DNA from: a virus
DNA: 40,420 nucleotides
Reading direction: 5' to 3' (one strand)
IMG/VR virus record: IMGVR_UViG_3300027985_000369
Coordinates: 1-40,420 of that record
The position numbers were made by a program, and so were the translations under genes. Positions 19,757 through 29,635 of this stretch are shown piece after piece. Within the stretch, counting starts at the first letter, position 1. Each line of letters begins with the position of its first letter. The notes beneath the pieces are model-generated. The model did no database searches, had not been told where the DNA came from, and saw nothing but the letters and a program-made list of their open reading frames with translations.

Positions 19757-20053
19757 TTACCCCCGCCCCTGAATCACACGTTGGAACAACCGCTCAAGCC
19801 CGGAAGTGCCAAGGCTGGCCAGCGCCGCGGCAATCCCCATGCCGGCCAGCAACGGCAAGTCGGGAATCCAGACAATGACGGCACCGGACGCCATCGCAAT
19901 GCCCCCAGTTGAAAGCGACCGGCCGACCACGATCCGCCAGGTCAGCACCTCATTGCTAGCCAGTAGTTGGCCAACGCCGATCGCAATGCCGATCACGGAA
20001 AACAGCGCGGCCTGCGCCAGTTGCTCCCACCACGTAATCAGTCTTTCAGGCAT
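19757..20053 (-). CDS. Phage holin
   Basis: A 98-residue membrane protein starting MPERLITWWEQLAQAALFSV. Three hydrophobic segments (about 12-30, 44-65 and 66-82) and a charged tail ERLFQRVIQGRG fit a three-segment holin of the LydA/phage-holin-3 type. TGGAG lies five bases before the ATG at 20053; the in-frame ATG at 20071 has worse spacing. It should form the inner-membrane holes that let the endolysin out. Confidence 0.85.
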   Translation of the reverse strand: MPERLITWWEQLAQAALFSVIGIAIGVGQLLASNEVLTWRIVVGRSLSTGGIAMASGAVIVWIPDLPLLAGMGIAAALASLGTSGLERLFQRVIQGRG

Positions 20054-20074
20054 GGCATCTCCACATGGCATCTC

Positions 20075-20267
20075 CTAAGCCGGCGCATTGTCGTCATCCT
20101 CAAAAATACTCTCGTCGTAATTCGCCGCCTGAACCTTGGCCTTGTACAACCCGTCCGGTGCCACCGACGCCACCACGGCGCGGTGGGAAAGGCCCAGGTA
20201 CTTGCCGAAGTAGGCGTGCGGCGGCTCCTGCCGGCGCCGAGGCATAGACGGTGGCGAGAACGGTCAT
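20075..20267 (-). pseudogene. Probable frameshifted small gene resembling the J-protein end
   Basis: An ATG at 20267, coupled to the fibre stop as ATGA, opens MTVLATVYASAPAG, but that frame soon becomes Arg/Gly-rich and ends at 20100. Another frame (ATG 20245, stop 20075) gives natural sequence YFGKYLGLSHRAVVASVAPD and ends YDESIFEDDDNAPA. That ending resembles the end of the host-specificity protein (KYDSRMYDDDDNSPS). Joining the two frames by one base change in the GC-rich 20205-20240 region would give one gene of about 60 residues. A working 56-residue gene from 20245 is the alternative. Confidence 0.55.
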
Positions 20268-22957
20268 GGCAGGTTTTCGTAGCCGACCGGCAAGTAAAAA
20301 GCTACGCACCAGTTGTGCAACGGGTACGGCTTATCAACTAGCGAGGCGATATTTTCGCCAGCGCTCATTCCGTCTTCCGGTCGATAAATGTAGTTGTCAA
20401 GAGCGACCGTTGAATCACTGTCGCGCAAGCATCCGTTACCGTTGTGCACAGTTTTATCTGCGTACCAGACATAAGCAGATCCTGTTGTATCTCGGCTAAG
20501 CGAAATCCTGACGATTGTATCAGCAACTATTGACACAGAGCTAATCGCTACAGTTCCAGCGTCATCTGTGACATTGAATCCTTTATTAGGATAATCGGTC
20601 GCTGTCTGAATTACATACGGCATACCAAACACAAGCGGTGGCTCTGGTACGTGAAAATCAACGTCGATAGTGCGCCCGCTTTGTGTAATTAAAATCGGGC
20701 GAAGCGGCTGCCATTCTTTACCTTGGCGCACAACCCGATGAAATATTTTTGCGATCTGGTTCGCGAACCATCGAGATCCATTGGACGTTAGGTGACCCCC
20801 TTTGTCCGTGTACGGATACACAGGCCCGACCATCCAGACGTTTTCTTTTTCAAGCGTGACTTCGAGCTGCGCCATTCCGACGTGAAGACCTGGATCGCCA
20901 GCGCTATCAACATCGCGAGTGTACGCGGCTCCCGTCTGGTATGTGAAGAATGCAGGCGGTATAGCCTGACCCGTGATGGCCATCACGTCATCAACCATGT
21001 CGGTGATGAGCTGGTTGAATAGTGTCTTGTATGTCGACTTGTTCCACGAACCACCGTTGTCAAAATAGTTATATTCGCCCTGCATCCACATGATGCCATC
21101 AACGACGTGCGTGTCTGATCCCGTCGCTGTTTCGATTTTCGACAACCCGTCAGTAAATCTGCTGTACCGATTAACGCCATCCTGAGTGTTAACTTTCGAC
21201 AGCTGCTCGATGGTCTTGCCAGACACGGACGGGTTGAAGGTGACGAACAGTCGCGAGGCGTCGTTCTCGGCCAGCGCCTCCTGGTTGTGGAGATACTTCG
21301 CAAAATTTACCCAGCCGTGGTTCACAGGCTCGCCGAAGGCTCCTGCAGGCTCGTATCCATAGTCATAAACCGTTGCGCCATCAACTGCTTGAGCAATCAA
21401 CGGGTAGAGAGACGCAGAAGTAAAAGGCGAATATGTCTCGCCGTCGCCTGTCGTGGGCAGGACATTTGATCCGAGAGACAGATTTCCGAACCTATTAATC
21501 CTCGACAAAGATGGCGAAGTCTCTTGTCCTCGCGCCAGCGATTGGCCATATACGACTTTGGTATTATATTTCGCAGTAGGACGCTGAACGCTCGTAACAA
21601 TTTTTTGTTTAAAAGCATTAGAAAATGCAATATTAAAAGCATTTCTCGAATCAATGCTTTCAATACTTTCTGAGTCCGCCGAAGGATAGTCACTTAGATA
21701 TATGCCTTCTACTAGATTTTCAGAGCAGCTAAATTGAACGCCTGTTATTTTTACCTTCGCAGACAAAGCCTGCGTTTCTGATCCAACATAAAAATAAGAA
21801 ATATTTTCATCAGACGGTAGCGGGTCAATCAATACGCTGTATCTCGCCGCGAACGGAGATAGTTTCTTTTCTAGAACTGCGTTATAAAAATAAAATGATC
21901 CAGTCGCAGTCCATAAATAAACTCGTGGAGACCCGAATATATCTGCAGTATCTGATTCAATATAAAACCTGAAAAATCCAACGCCTTTTGGAAAGAAAGT
22001 CTCGAAGTTGTCCCCGAAGTACGGCCGATTACTTGCCGTTAAATCAGAAGCTCCGCGCAAAAAACCGAGTGAAATTAACTCTGCGCTTGTGATATCTACA
22101 ATGCTTGTATAACCGAAACGCCGTGGCATTTTATCGGCTAGCTTGCCGAATTTACATTGATTTACGCCAAACAATTGACGAGGGTCTTTGAAATTAAAAG
22201 CACTTCGAATTGATCTATTGTCCCAGAACTCAGCAATAATAAAAACCTTGTCTGGCGTTGATGCTTTTATATCTACAGAACCGCTGCTTATAATGTTCCA
22301 CTCGTATTGCTGAGTTAAATCGTTATATAACAATGCGGAAACCGAAGTTAAAGGAGTTGGCCTAACAAGTTTCACATAGCCGGGAAGCTCGCTTGACTCC
22401 GTCATTAAATTGCTGCGATTTATTACAGAAGTTCCGCGCTGAATATAAATATTCCTCGAAACGTAAACAGCATTACCGCCGCCGAGATAACCAGACGGAT
22501 CATAAATAAGGCGGCGATTGAAACTTATTACGGTTGGCCATCCAATTTTCGCCGACGCTGCAGACGGCAAAGCAGGTCCGACCGGTGTGGCGACTGGGCC
22601 AGCGTCGTGCCTGTATCGCTGCACACTCAATCCGTCTGCTGAAGGAACCTGAAATTGCTCGCCTTCAGCCGTCCCTGCAAGACCGAGCGCAGTTGTCGAA
22701 TACAGGTCTGCATTGACATAAGCGGCGTCGCGTGCGGCTTCGGCCTGAGCCTGAGCAGCTTGAGCAGCAAGCGATGCTTCCACCGCCGGCACGCCGGTAG
22801 CGAGAGATTCAAGCCCGGCCATCGTATATACCTGGTCTCCGACACGGTTAGTTGCCGTTTCACCGGCTCCGTTCATGACCTGATCGAATGTTTCTGCGTT
22901 GTCTGCAAAGTCTCTCGGGTCTGTACTTCCAACAGGGTTTCCGGTGTCGTATGGCAT
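20264..22957 (-). CDS. Tail fibre/tailspike with SGNH-type esterase domain
   Basis: An 897-residue protein. The start (MPYDTGNPVGSTDPRDFADN, then an Ala-rich helix to about 80) is a typical virion-attachment region. Residues 460-740 carry SGNH-hydrolase-like blocks: GQS at 471-473 (probable nucleophile S473), WMQGE at 624-628 and DKGGH at 718-722 (D718/H722). This is the pattern of sialate/acetylxylan-type O-acetyl esterases. A carboxy beta-rich domain follows. It probably binds and deacetylates surface polysaccharide. The centre (about 21570-22540) is much richer in A and T than neighbouring genes, suggesting transfer. Confidence 0.82.
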   Translation of the reverse strand: MPYDTGNPVGSTDPRDFADNAETFDQVMNGAGETATNRVGDQVYTMAGLESLATGVPAVEASLAAQAAQAQAEAARDAAYVNADLYSTTALGLAGTAEGEQFQVPSADGLSVQRYRHDAGPVATPVGPALPSAASAKIGWPTVISFNRRLIYDPSGYLGGGNAVYVSRNIYIQRGTSVINRSNLMTESSELPGYVKLVRPTPLTSVSALLYNDLTQQYEWNIISSGSVDIKASTPDKVFIIAEFWDNRSIRSAFNFKDPRQLFGVNQCKFGKLADKMPRRFGYTSIVDITSAELISLGFLRGASDLTASNRPYFGDNFETFFPKGVGFFRFYIESDTADIFGSPRVYLWTATGSFYFYNAVLEKKLSPFAARYSVLIDPLPSDENISYFYVGSETQALSAKVKITGVQFSCSENLVEGIYLSDYPSADSESIESIDSRNAFNIAFSNAFKQKIVTSVQRPTAKYNTKVVYGQSLARGQETSPSLSRINRFGNLSLGSNVLPTTGDGETYSPFTSASLYPLIAQAVDGATVYDYGYEPAGAFGEPVNHGWVNFAKYLHNQEALAENDASRLFVTFNPSVSGKTIEQLSKVNTQDGVNRYSRFTDGLSKIETATGSDTHVVDGIMWMQGEYNYFDNGGSWNKSTYKTLFNQLITDMVDDVMAITGQAIPPAFFTYQTGAAYTRDVDSAGDPGLHVGMAQLEVTLEKENVWMVGPVYPYTDKGGHLTSNGSRWFANQIAKIFHRVVRQGKEWQPLRPILITQSGRTIDVDFHVPEPPLVFGMPYVIQTATDYPNKGFNVTDDAGTVAISSVSIVADTIVRISLSRDTTGSAYVWYADKTVHNGNGCLRDSDSTVALDNYIYRPEDGMSAGENIASLVDKPYPLHNWCVAFYLPVGYENLP

Positions 22958-22969
22958 TTTGTGCTCCGT

Positions 22970-25900
22970 TTAAGATGGCGAATTGTCGTCGTCGTCGTAC
23001 ATTCTGGAATCGTATTTTACCGCCGACACGCTTACCGTGTCGCCGTCAGGCTCGATGTCTGTAATGAGCGCATGGTAGCTCCACGTTGTGACCGTCCCGA
23101 AGATGACGTGTGTCGGTTCTTCCGGGCCGTCGATCACAAGGTCGAAGTCAAGGTCTTCAGCGATCACGATCTCGTACTCGTCGGCGCCCTGTGTCGCCGC
23201 CATTGGTCCGCACGCTGTGCCGTCCGGCCGGCGCAGTGCAACAACGTGGTCAGCGCCATCTACCCACTGCATCGGCTCGCTGACGGTCAGCACGCCGCCA
23301 ACGGTGTCAGGCTCCCAGCCGATGACAACGGACGATTGGCCGTATCCAGGTACATCGTCTGACAGCGCGCAGTAGCTGAGATATCGGCTGTTGAGCGCTG
23401 CAAGTTCGGCCTGGAAGCTGTAATCCTGGCGGCGGTACAGGTGGCCACGCCGGACGCGCATGCCGATTCTCCATGCCTTCGTTCTGTCTGTGACCCCGTC
23501 AATCCTGATCTTCTCGACCCGAGTTCCAACGTCGCCTGGAAGACGGCATTCGACGGTTTCCTGTTTCCAGGTCTCGGCGCTGGTGAATTCGACATCAACG
23601 CCGTCGTAGTCATCCGGGTCTTGAGTCTTGAACTTGCGAACCAGTGCCGTTCCGATCAGCATTGCCTGTGGCGTGTAGAGGTGTTCGAACTCTGTTCTAG
23701 GCTCATCACGCACCGGCCTAATCTGGCCGTTGTCGATTGTTGCTTCAGCGAACCCTGCGCGCAGCGTCTGCGCCAGTTCGTCCTTGACAGTTGTCTGATC
23801 AACAAGCGCGTTGTCGTAGGTATCGCCGCGCGATTGCCAAACTGTATCAAGCGCGTCGAGTTCTGCCTCGTTGATGTCGCCGGATCCATATCCAACGTCA
23901 GACGTGACGTAGCGCACCCAAGATGCGATTGACCGATCAGCAACGCCGTCATGCTTGCGCGTGACGATCATGTTGATCTTGTTTTCCGTCTGCGCTGCCA
24001 GCTTGTCCGATCCGGTGATCGTGATCGCAGCAGTCGTCACGCCTTCGTAACTCGTCTTGCCCGTGAGCAGCGCCTTTGCGCCATACCATTCGCAGCGTGC
24101 CATGTAGTTTGAATCAGTCGGCTCTGCACCGATTCTGCGAAAGCGCATCAGGACATTCTTCGATCCTGAAGGAATGTCGAATCCGAACGTAAATCCAAGC
24201 TGATCAATGGTTGCATCGCGGAATGTGTAAAGCACGCTCTCTGCCGATCCGCCGTCAATAGTGTATTGGCCTTCGACTGAGAATCCGTAGCTGCGCAACT
24301 TACCTTCCCGGTTGAACCGTCCAAGACCGGCAGGCAGGAAAAAGTCATTCTCGATGCGCGTGGCTGTTTCTGCGCCAGGTGTCAGCGGGAACCATTCCGT
24401 CCAGCCGCCGACGATTTCTGAAGCGAACAGCATCTCGACTTCACCTGTCGTCGTCTCTGGGTAGAACCCTGTCCATCCTGAATCGTCTGTTCCGTCAGGA
24501 TTCAGTCGCTGGAATTCGAAGCCAACTGTTCCAGTTGTTGCGTCCGGTAGCGTTCCAGACACCAGAGCCGTAATTCTATACTCGGTTGGAAAGTAATCCG
24601 TTACCGTAGTCAGGAAAACTGTCACATCCTTTATTCTCGGCTTCTGCAGGCTGACATTCGAGAACGTGCCGACTTGAAGACTTCCGGCGAGCACATACCC
24701 AGTCGTGATGTTCCCGTCGCCATCCGGAGGCGTCTCAGTCCATCGATCAAGCGTCAGCTCATCATAACTGCGACTGGCCGTCCCGGCGACGAAGTAAGGC
24801 GTTGCACCAAAAACCGGCGCGTAGTTTCCAGATAGTGAAATGTTCTGGCCGTCATACGGCGAATCATCTGTGACCGTGATGATTCCGCTGCTATCTGCTG
24901 TCACAGTGACGCCAGCAACCTGGCTTTCGATGTCGGCGGCAAGTGCGTCAGCGTCAGAATAATCGGCATCAAGCAGACATGTCTGACCGGCGATGAAGAT
25001 CGTTACCGGCGAAGAGCCGTAGCTCAATTGAGCTACAACTGATCCAGTGATATAGCTCGCTGATCCAGCCTCAGTTACGCCTGTCGTAACCGTGACAACC
25101 TTGTATCTCCCGTCGTTCGATCCGGTTCCGTCAATCGTGATCACATCATCAACCGACAGCGGCATTCCGGTTAGGTCGCATCTGACAATATCGCGGTTCG
25201 GCGACCACAGCGAGCCGCCCCCATCGACGACCTCAATTGTTGCGGTGAATGTGCGGATAGAAACGACGGTTCCAACTTCCCAGTCTTGAGGCAATGCGCC
25301 CGCTCCGGGAAGAACAACGATGCTATCGCCGGTAATCGTGTAAGCGTCTGCCTCGGCATTCACTGTCCCGGCAACGCCAGAAGTCAAACGTATTCCGGCG
25401 CTTCCGCGTGTTCCTCCAACGTTCTGGCAGTTGTGCCAGTTTCTGTGTGCCAGGTGTCCTGACACATCAGCGCCAGGTCCGAACACGTCGTAATCGACGC
25501 CATCGAAGCTATCAAGATCGGCGTCGCCAATCCTAGCCGCATCAATTCTGAATTCCCCGACGCCGATGCACAACATCAGGTCGATTGCCTGCGTTTGCTT
25601 ATCGACGAAGTAGCGGCGCGGCTGGCACAGGTAGTCAGGAAATACTCGATACTGACCGGCGATTTCAGGAATCACGCCGTTCAATCGCGGCGTATTTGCC
25701 TGAATGTCTGCGGCCTTGAGTTCAAGCGCCGTGCGCGTGCTCGACTTCGGGATATTCGGGCGAAGCAAAAAGGCAACTGCAACCGCACCAAGCACCAGCG
25801 CACCGATTACCCAGAGCGATACGCCGTCGCGTGGAACAGCGATTACCTTTACCGTAGAATACTCAGACAGCATCAGTTCCGGCCAGTCTTTCGGCGGTAT

Positions 25901-26059
25901 GACGATTCCGCCACGGATGACCATGACCGGCTGCCAGTCAGCCAATGGATCATAGCTAGGGCAGTTTTCCGATAGCCAGTCGTGCAGCGAACACCCGGAA
26001 ACGTCGTGGCGCTCTACCGGCTCGCTGTCCAGAAGTATGCTGCTATAAATCTCGATCAT
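22970..26059 (-). CDS. Host-specificity/tail tip protein (lambda J-like)
   Basis: A 1029-residue tail-tip protein. After MIEIYSSILLDSEPVERHDV a hydrophobic segment (SLWVIGALVLGAVAVAFLL) follows near residue 80-100, then a long set of beta-rich domains including YRVFPDYLCQPRRYFVDKQT and the GEFRIDAARIGDAD part, typical of the J-like proteins that follow NlpC/P60 tail proteins. The start at 26059 overlaps the preceding gene by 17 bases; the longer frame to 26143 only shadows that gene. It should form the tip that contacts the receptor. Confidence 0.85.
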   Translation of the reverse strand: MIEIYSSILLDSEPVERHDVSGCSLHDWLSENCPSYDPLADWQPVMVIRGGIVIPPKDWPELMLSEYSTVKVIAVPRDGVSLWVIGALVLGAVAVAFLLRPNIPKSSTRTALELKAADIQANTPRLNGVIPEIAGQYRVFPDYLCQPRRYFVDKQTQAIDLMLCIGVGEFRIDAARIGDADLDSFDGVDYDVFGPGADVSGHLAHRNWHNCQNVGGTRGSAGIRLTSGVAGTVNAEADAYTITGDSIVVLPGAGALPQDWEVGTVVSIRTFTATIEVVDGGGSLWSPNRDIVRCDLTGMPLSVDDVITIDGTGSNDGRYKVVTVTTGVTEAGSASYITGSVVAQLSYGSSPVTIFIAGQTCLLDADYSDADALAADIESQVAGVTVTADSSGIITVTDDSPYDGQNISLSGNYAPVFGATPYFVAGTASRSYDELTLDRWTETPPDGDGNITTGYVLAGSLQVGTFSNVSLQKPRIKDVTVFLTTVTDYFPTEYRITALVSGTLPDATTGTVGFEFQRLNPDGTDDSGWTGFYPETTTGEVEMLFASEIVGGWTEWFPLTPGAETATRIENDFFLPAGLGRFNREGKLRSYGFSVEGQYTIDGGSAESVLYTFRDATIDQLGFTFGFDIPSGSKNVLMRFRRIGAEPTDSNYMARCEWYGAKALLTGKTSYEGVTTAAITITGSDKLAAQTENKINMIVTRKHDGVADRSIASWVRYVTSDVGYGSGDINEAELDALDTVWQSRGDTYDNALVDQTTVKDELAQTLRAGFAEATIDNGQIRPVRDEPRTEFEHLYTPQAMLIGTALVRKFKTQDPDDYDGVDVEFTSAETWKQETVECRLPGDVGTRVEKIRIDGVTDRTKAWRIGMRVRRGHLYRRQDYSFQAELAALNSRYLSYCALSDDVPGYGQSSVVIGWEPDTVGGVLTVSEPMQWVDGADHVVALRRPDGTACGPMAATQGADEYEIVIAEDLDFDLVIDGPEEPTHVIFGTVTTWSYHALITDIEPDGDTVSVSAVKYDSRMYDDDDNSPS

Positions 26060-26435
26060 GATATGTAACAAGCCTGTAGCGTTTTTCAAAGTCTCCGATG
26101 CGTAACCAACGCGGGCCGCCGCGCGAAGTAGTCTCGAGAACAACCAGCCGGCCTTCTGCCTCTATCACGATACCGACGTGGACGCAGAAACCAGATCGCC
26201 AGACGCATGCTATCGCGCCGGAATGAGGATCAACTTCTTCAAATCCACCAGACAGCACATCAAGCGTCGCCGCCGTCATCGCTGGCTTGTCATCTGGATC
26301 AACTTCAGAATGTGATGAAAGATCGTCGCCACGCAGAGCATGGCGCACCATTCGAACCAATCCCCAGCAGTCGCATCCGTCCTTGTCTCGGCCTTGCGCG
26401 ACATACGGAATGCGCAGGTAATCGACAATCTTCAT
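26043..26435 (-). CDS. NlpC/P60-type tail assembly protein
   Basis: A 130-residue protein with the cysteine-peptidase core: DCWGLVRMVRHAL carrying the likely nucleophile Cys and HVGIVIEAEGRLVV carrying the His. It corresponds to the peptidase part of lambda K, which sits in the tail tip and may open peptidoglycan during injection. The ATG overlaps the DUF1833 gene stop (ATGA). Confidence 0.82.
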   Translation of the reverse strand: MKIVDYLRIPYVAQGRDKDGCDCWGLVRMVRHALRGDDLSSHSEVDPDDKPAMTAATLDVLSGGFEEVDPHSGAIACVWRSGFCVHVGIVIEAEGRLVVLETTSRGGPRWLRIGDFEKRYRLVTYHDRDL

Positions 26436-26923
26436 GACGAGAACCAGCGAACGCCAGGCGCGAAGTCGGCAGTGTAGAACCGGCGCGGCCATGCTGTGTT
26501 GATCATGTCGAAGAACGATGCCGTTACCTTGATTTGACTGCCCTCCATTTCGCCGCCCTTGATCACGAACTTCAGAGGGTTCTCAGCCGGCTCTGTCTTG
26601 TTGCTGGCCAGGTAGTGTCGGAAAGTCAGGCGAATCATCTCGCCGGCATCAAGCGCCTGGTCGATCAACTGCTGCGCCTCGCCGGTAACGTTGTCGATTA
26701 CGAAGTTGAGTTTCTGCGTCCCGGAAGTGTCTCGCCTCGGAAGCGAAACGCCGATGGCCGCTGCCTTGAAAGTCAGCGTGCGCGCGTCTTCGGTGATGCA
26801 GGTGTGGTCTTCGTAGCCGTTCGTCAGCAGGATCGGCGCCGCCCATGCATCGCAGGTGATTTCCAGCGTCGGGATAACAACGTCGGTACCGGCTGACGCG
26901 AAGACGCGCTCTAATATCGTCAT
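26432..26923 (-). CDS. Tail tip protein, DUF1833-like
   Basis: A 163-residue protein with the DUF1833 pattern: an early ITCDAWAAPILLTNGYEDHT, then TFKAAAIGVSLPRRDTSGTQ and FVIDNVTGEAQQLIDQA. Its place between the previous tail protein and NlpC/P60 corresponds to lambda L/M positions. Coupled on both sides by short overlaps. Confidence 0.8.
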   Translation of the reverse strand: MTILERVFASAGTDVVIPTLEITCDAWAAPILLTNGYEDHTCITEDARTLTFKAAAIGVSLPRRDTSGTQKLNFVIDNVTGEAQQLIDQALDAGEMIRLTFRHYLASNKTEPAENPLKFVIKGGEMEGSQIKVTASFFDMINTAWPRRFYTADFAPGVRWFSS

Positions 26924-27378
26924 GCTGTCGGCCAGTTCTGGTTGATTGCAATATCGATAATCGCTTGGTACAACACAAATTCCGGAAACTCATCGAGGCC
27001 GCTCATAATCGTCTGCCTTTCCATGATTTCAAGTTCTGCCGAAAACTTCCATCGGTCAATTCCAACGAGGTCCGGGCCTTCGTACATTCCGGCGAACCGA
27101 CATTCGTAGTCCTGCAGACCCAGCGGAGTTCTCAGTCGAGCGTTGAACCACTCTGTTCCATCGGACAGCGTCCAGCGGAACCATCCTTCGAACAACTGTG
27201 CCTGAACCTGCGAAAAGTTCCAAGAAACCGACGCGATGCTTGGCACGCTGGTGTATTTGCGGCGCTGTATTGCGCGACCAGTGGCAAGTTCGGTTCGCTG
27301 CAGCGGCGACAGGTGGTTGATGCCGTAGCCTGAGCGCAGCGGCGGCGGAAGGTCTGCCGGGTAGTCGATCGCGGCCAT
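26920..27378 (-). CDS. Minor tail protein
   Basis: A 152-residue protein (MAAIDYPADLPPPLRSGYGI ...), with a central WNFSQVQAQLFEGWFRWTL block and a beta-rich WKFSAELEIMERQ. It directly follows the tape measure gene, with no gap, in the position of distal-tail or M-like proteins. Function inferred from order only. Confidence 0.72.
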   Translation of the reverse strand: MAAIDYPADLPPPLRSGYGINHLSPLQRTELATGRAIQRRKYTSVPSIASVSWNFSQVQAQLFEGWFRWTLSDGTEWFNARLRTPLGLQDYECRFAGMYEGPDLVGIDRWKFSAELEIMERQTIMSGLDEFPEFVLYQAIIDIAINQNWPTA

Positions 27379-29631
27379 TTAATACCCCTTGTTTCTCAAG
27401 CCAAACCGGCGGGCGATGGCTTTTGCGCGCGGCCCATCGCCCATCAGGTCAGCGACGAACACGTCTATCTCCTGCCTCCCGTTGTCTGCGACGCGCTCTT
27501 GCGTCTGGCCTGCGCGGCGCTTGTCCTCGATCAGATTGATCGTCGGGCTGCCGGGACCACCAAGGGCGCTATTCGGCAGCACCTTTCCGGCAGTGTTCGG
27601 CACAAAGAGTTCCGGTCCGCGCTCGCCAATCAGGTAAGGCATATCGGCGGATACTGGGCCGCCGGTTGCGCGAGCGCCAGCCGCAGCAGCGCCGAGCGAT
27701 GCAATGGTGGCAACAAACGGCGATGTGGCGGCGAGCGCAGCAGCTGCAGCGGCAGGAGCCATTGCCGGGCCGATCAGAGGAATCGCGGCAGTCGAGGCAA
27801 ATGCATTAATGGCAGCCATCTGTTGAGCCGCCATCGCCTCAAACGTCTGCGCTGTTGCTGCGCTTGCCGCTGACGTTTTGCCGATAGCCGCCTGGATCAG
27901 TTGATAAGCCATCCATTGCGCTGCCATCTGGCCGAGCGCATTGATTACAGAACGAGCCATTCCTTCGGCCATCATCGATGCCTCCTCGCCTGCGTCTCCA
28001 GCATCGAAAATCATCTGCTCGAAAAAGTCGCCGAACTTCGACGACATATTATCGACGACAGAACCAGCAAGCTCGTCGAAACTGGTCAGCGATTCTTCAG
28101 CACCTTCAAGCCATTTCTGCCAGTATCCGCCTTCTTCGTCATCAAGACCAAACGCAGACCGGATACCTTCCTCGAATTGCTCGACGGAAATTCTTCCGTT
28201 ATTAAATGCCTCAGACAGAAGCGTCATATCAGATATTTGCTGCTGCAACTTTGCTTCGCCGATCAGCTCATTAAGTCGCTCAGTCTGCTTGTTGTACTCT
28301 TCTGTTTTCTTCGCCGACTCTTCGATTGCGATTGCCGACTCTGCGGCTGAAACAATCGTCGCTTTCCACGAATCAGGCATTGCAAGGAAGGCCGGATCGG
28401 AAAACAGCTCAATCAGGCGCTGCTGCGTCGCCGTGAGTTCCATTCCGCTGGTCTGCGCAGAAATCTGAGCCTTGTCGATTGATTCCAACGCCGAGGCATA
28501 CAGCTTTGCCGATTCAGCGAGCGGGTCGGTGTAAGTTCCAGCAGGCTTCTTCGCGCTTGATCCAGCGCCAGCAAGAACCGGTACAGCCGCTCTTGATGCA
28601 GGCGAAGCAGTTGCCATCAGTGTCGGATTGAAAATCCGCTTCTCGAAAGCGTCAAGCTCGGCGCGCGCCTTCTGCGCATCCTCCTTCATCATGTCGCCGA
28701 TGTCGGAGAACGCCTTGAAATCAAGCCGAGCAAGAGCGGCCATCTGAGCAGCCACACCGCCAATTTCCCGGCCAACGCCAGCAAAGACAAACGCCACATT
28801 GGCGCCGACGATTGCCAGGGTCTCGATGGTAGTTTTCGCAGCGCCAGCAGCCAGGTCAAACAGCGCAGTCTCTTTGCTTGCCCCGAGAATTTCCTTTGCC
28901 ACCTCATTCAGCGCCGGAACAGTAGCCAGCGCAAGCGTTGCCGCGAATGTCTGCTGTTGTGTATTCAGACGGGTGATGTTGTCGTTCAACTCGACAGAAA
29001 ACGGCGCCAGCTTCTCCATCGTCTTGCCGAGCAATTCGGCTTCCTGCGCCATCGAATTCAGGCCATCGCGGCCGTTGTTCAGCATCGGGATCAGGCGAAT
29101 CCCGGCTTCCTCCATCAGCTTGTTTGCGATTGCCGATTTTCCGGCGCCGTCCTCAATTTTCGCAAATGCTTCTGCGACATCGAGTAAAACGGCATCGACG
29201 CTGCGCAACGTTCCGTCGCTTTTCGTGACGCTGATCCCGAGCGCGTCGAACGCCGCCGCAGCTTCCTTGCTGCCAGACTGCGCGGCGAGCATCTTGTTAG
29301 ATAGCCCTTTGATACCGTTGCCGAGTTCCTGGATCGAAGCATCGTTGAGCGAAGCGGCATAATTCAGCGCCGAAAGACTCTGAACTGTGACGCCGGTTCT
29401 CTGTGAAAGTTTGCTCAATTCGTCAGCGGCAGCCGATGCATTCTTTACCATGAGCGCCATTGCGCCGGCAACGACAACGCCAGCGCCAGCGGCAGCAGCA
29501 GCGGCTTTATTTACCGATTCTTCGATCCCCTTCATGCGCTGCTTCATGAGCTTTTCAGCGCGGGCGGTATCGGTCTCGAATGCGCCTGTTCGCATCAAGA
29601 GATCGACGACGATTGAGCCTGCTGTTGCCAT
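27379..29631 (-). CDS. Tape measure protein
   Basis: A 750-residue, mainly helical protein with high Ala and Lys/Glu content. The amino end (VVDLLMRTGAFETDTARAEK) resembles other lambda-type tape measures and is followed by a hydrophobic Ala/Gly-Val stretch near 45-65. The carboxy part contains a long Ala-rich hydrophobic region and the GPVSADMPYLIGERGPELFV phrase typical of tape measures. At the usual 1.5 angstrom per residue its length implies a tail of roughly 110 nm. Preceded by the G/T chaperone genes. Confidence 0.92.
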   Translation of the reverse strand: MATAGSIVVDLLMRTGAFETDTARAEKLMKQRMKGIEESVNKAAAAAAGAGVVVAGAMALMVKNASAAADELSKLSQRTGVTVQSLSALNYAASLNDASIQELGNGIKGLSNKMLAAQSGSKEAAAAFDALGISVTKSDGTLRSVDAVLLDVAEAFAKIEDGAGKSAIANKLMEEAGIRLIPMLNNGRDGLNSMAQEAELLGKTMEKLAPFSVELNDNITRLNTQQQTFAATLALATVPALNEVAKEILGASKETALFDLAAGAAKTTIETLAIVGANVAFVFAGVGREIGGVAAQMAALARLDFKAFSDIGDMMKEDAQKARAELDAFEKRIFNPTLMATASPASRAAVPVLAGAGSSAKKPAGTYTDPLAESAKLYASALESIDKAQISAQTSGMELTATQQRLIELFSDPAFLAMPDSWKATIVSAAESAIAIEESAKKTEEYNKQTERLNELIGEAKLQQQISDMTLLSEAFNNGRISVEQFEEGIRSAFGLDDEEGGYWQKWLEGAEESLTSFDELAGSVVDNMSSKFGDFFEQMIFDAGDAGEEASMMAEGMARSVINALGQMAAQWMAYQLIQAAIGKTSAASAATAQTFEAMAAQQMAAINAFASTAAIPLIGPAMAPAAAAAALAATSPFVATIASLGAAAAGARATGGPVSADMPYLIGERGPELFVPNTAGKVLPNSALGGPGSPTINLIEDKRRAGQTQERVADNGRQEIDVFVADLMGDGPRAKAIARRFGLRNKGY

Positions 29632-29635
29632 GAAG

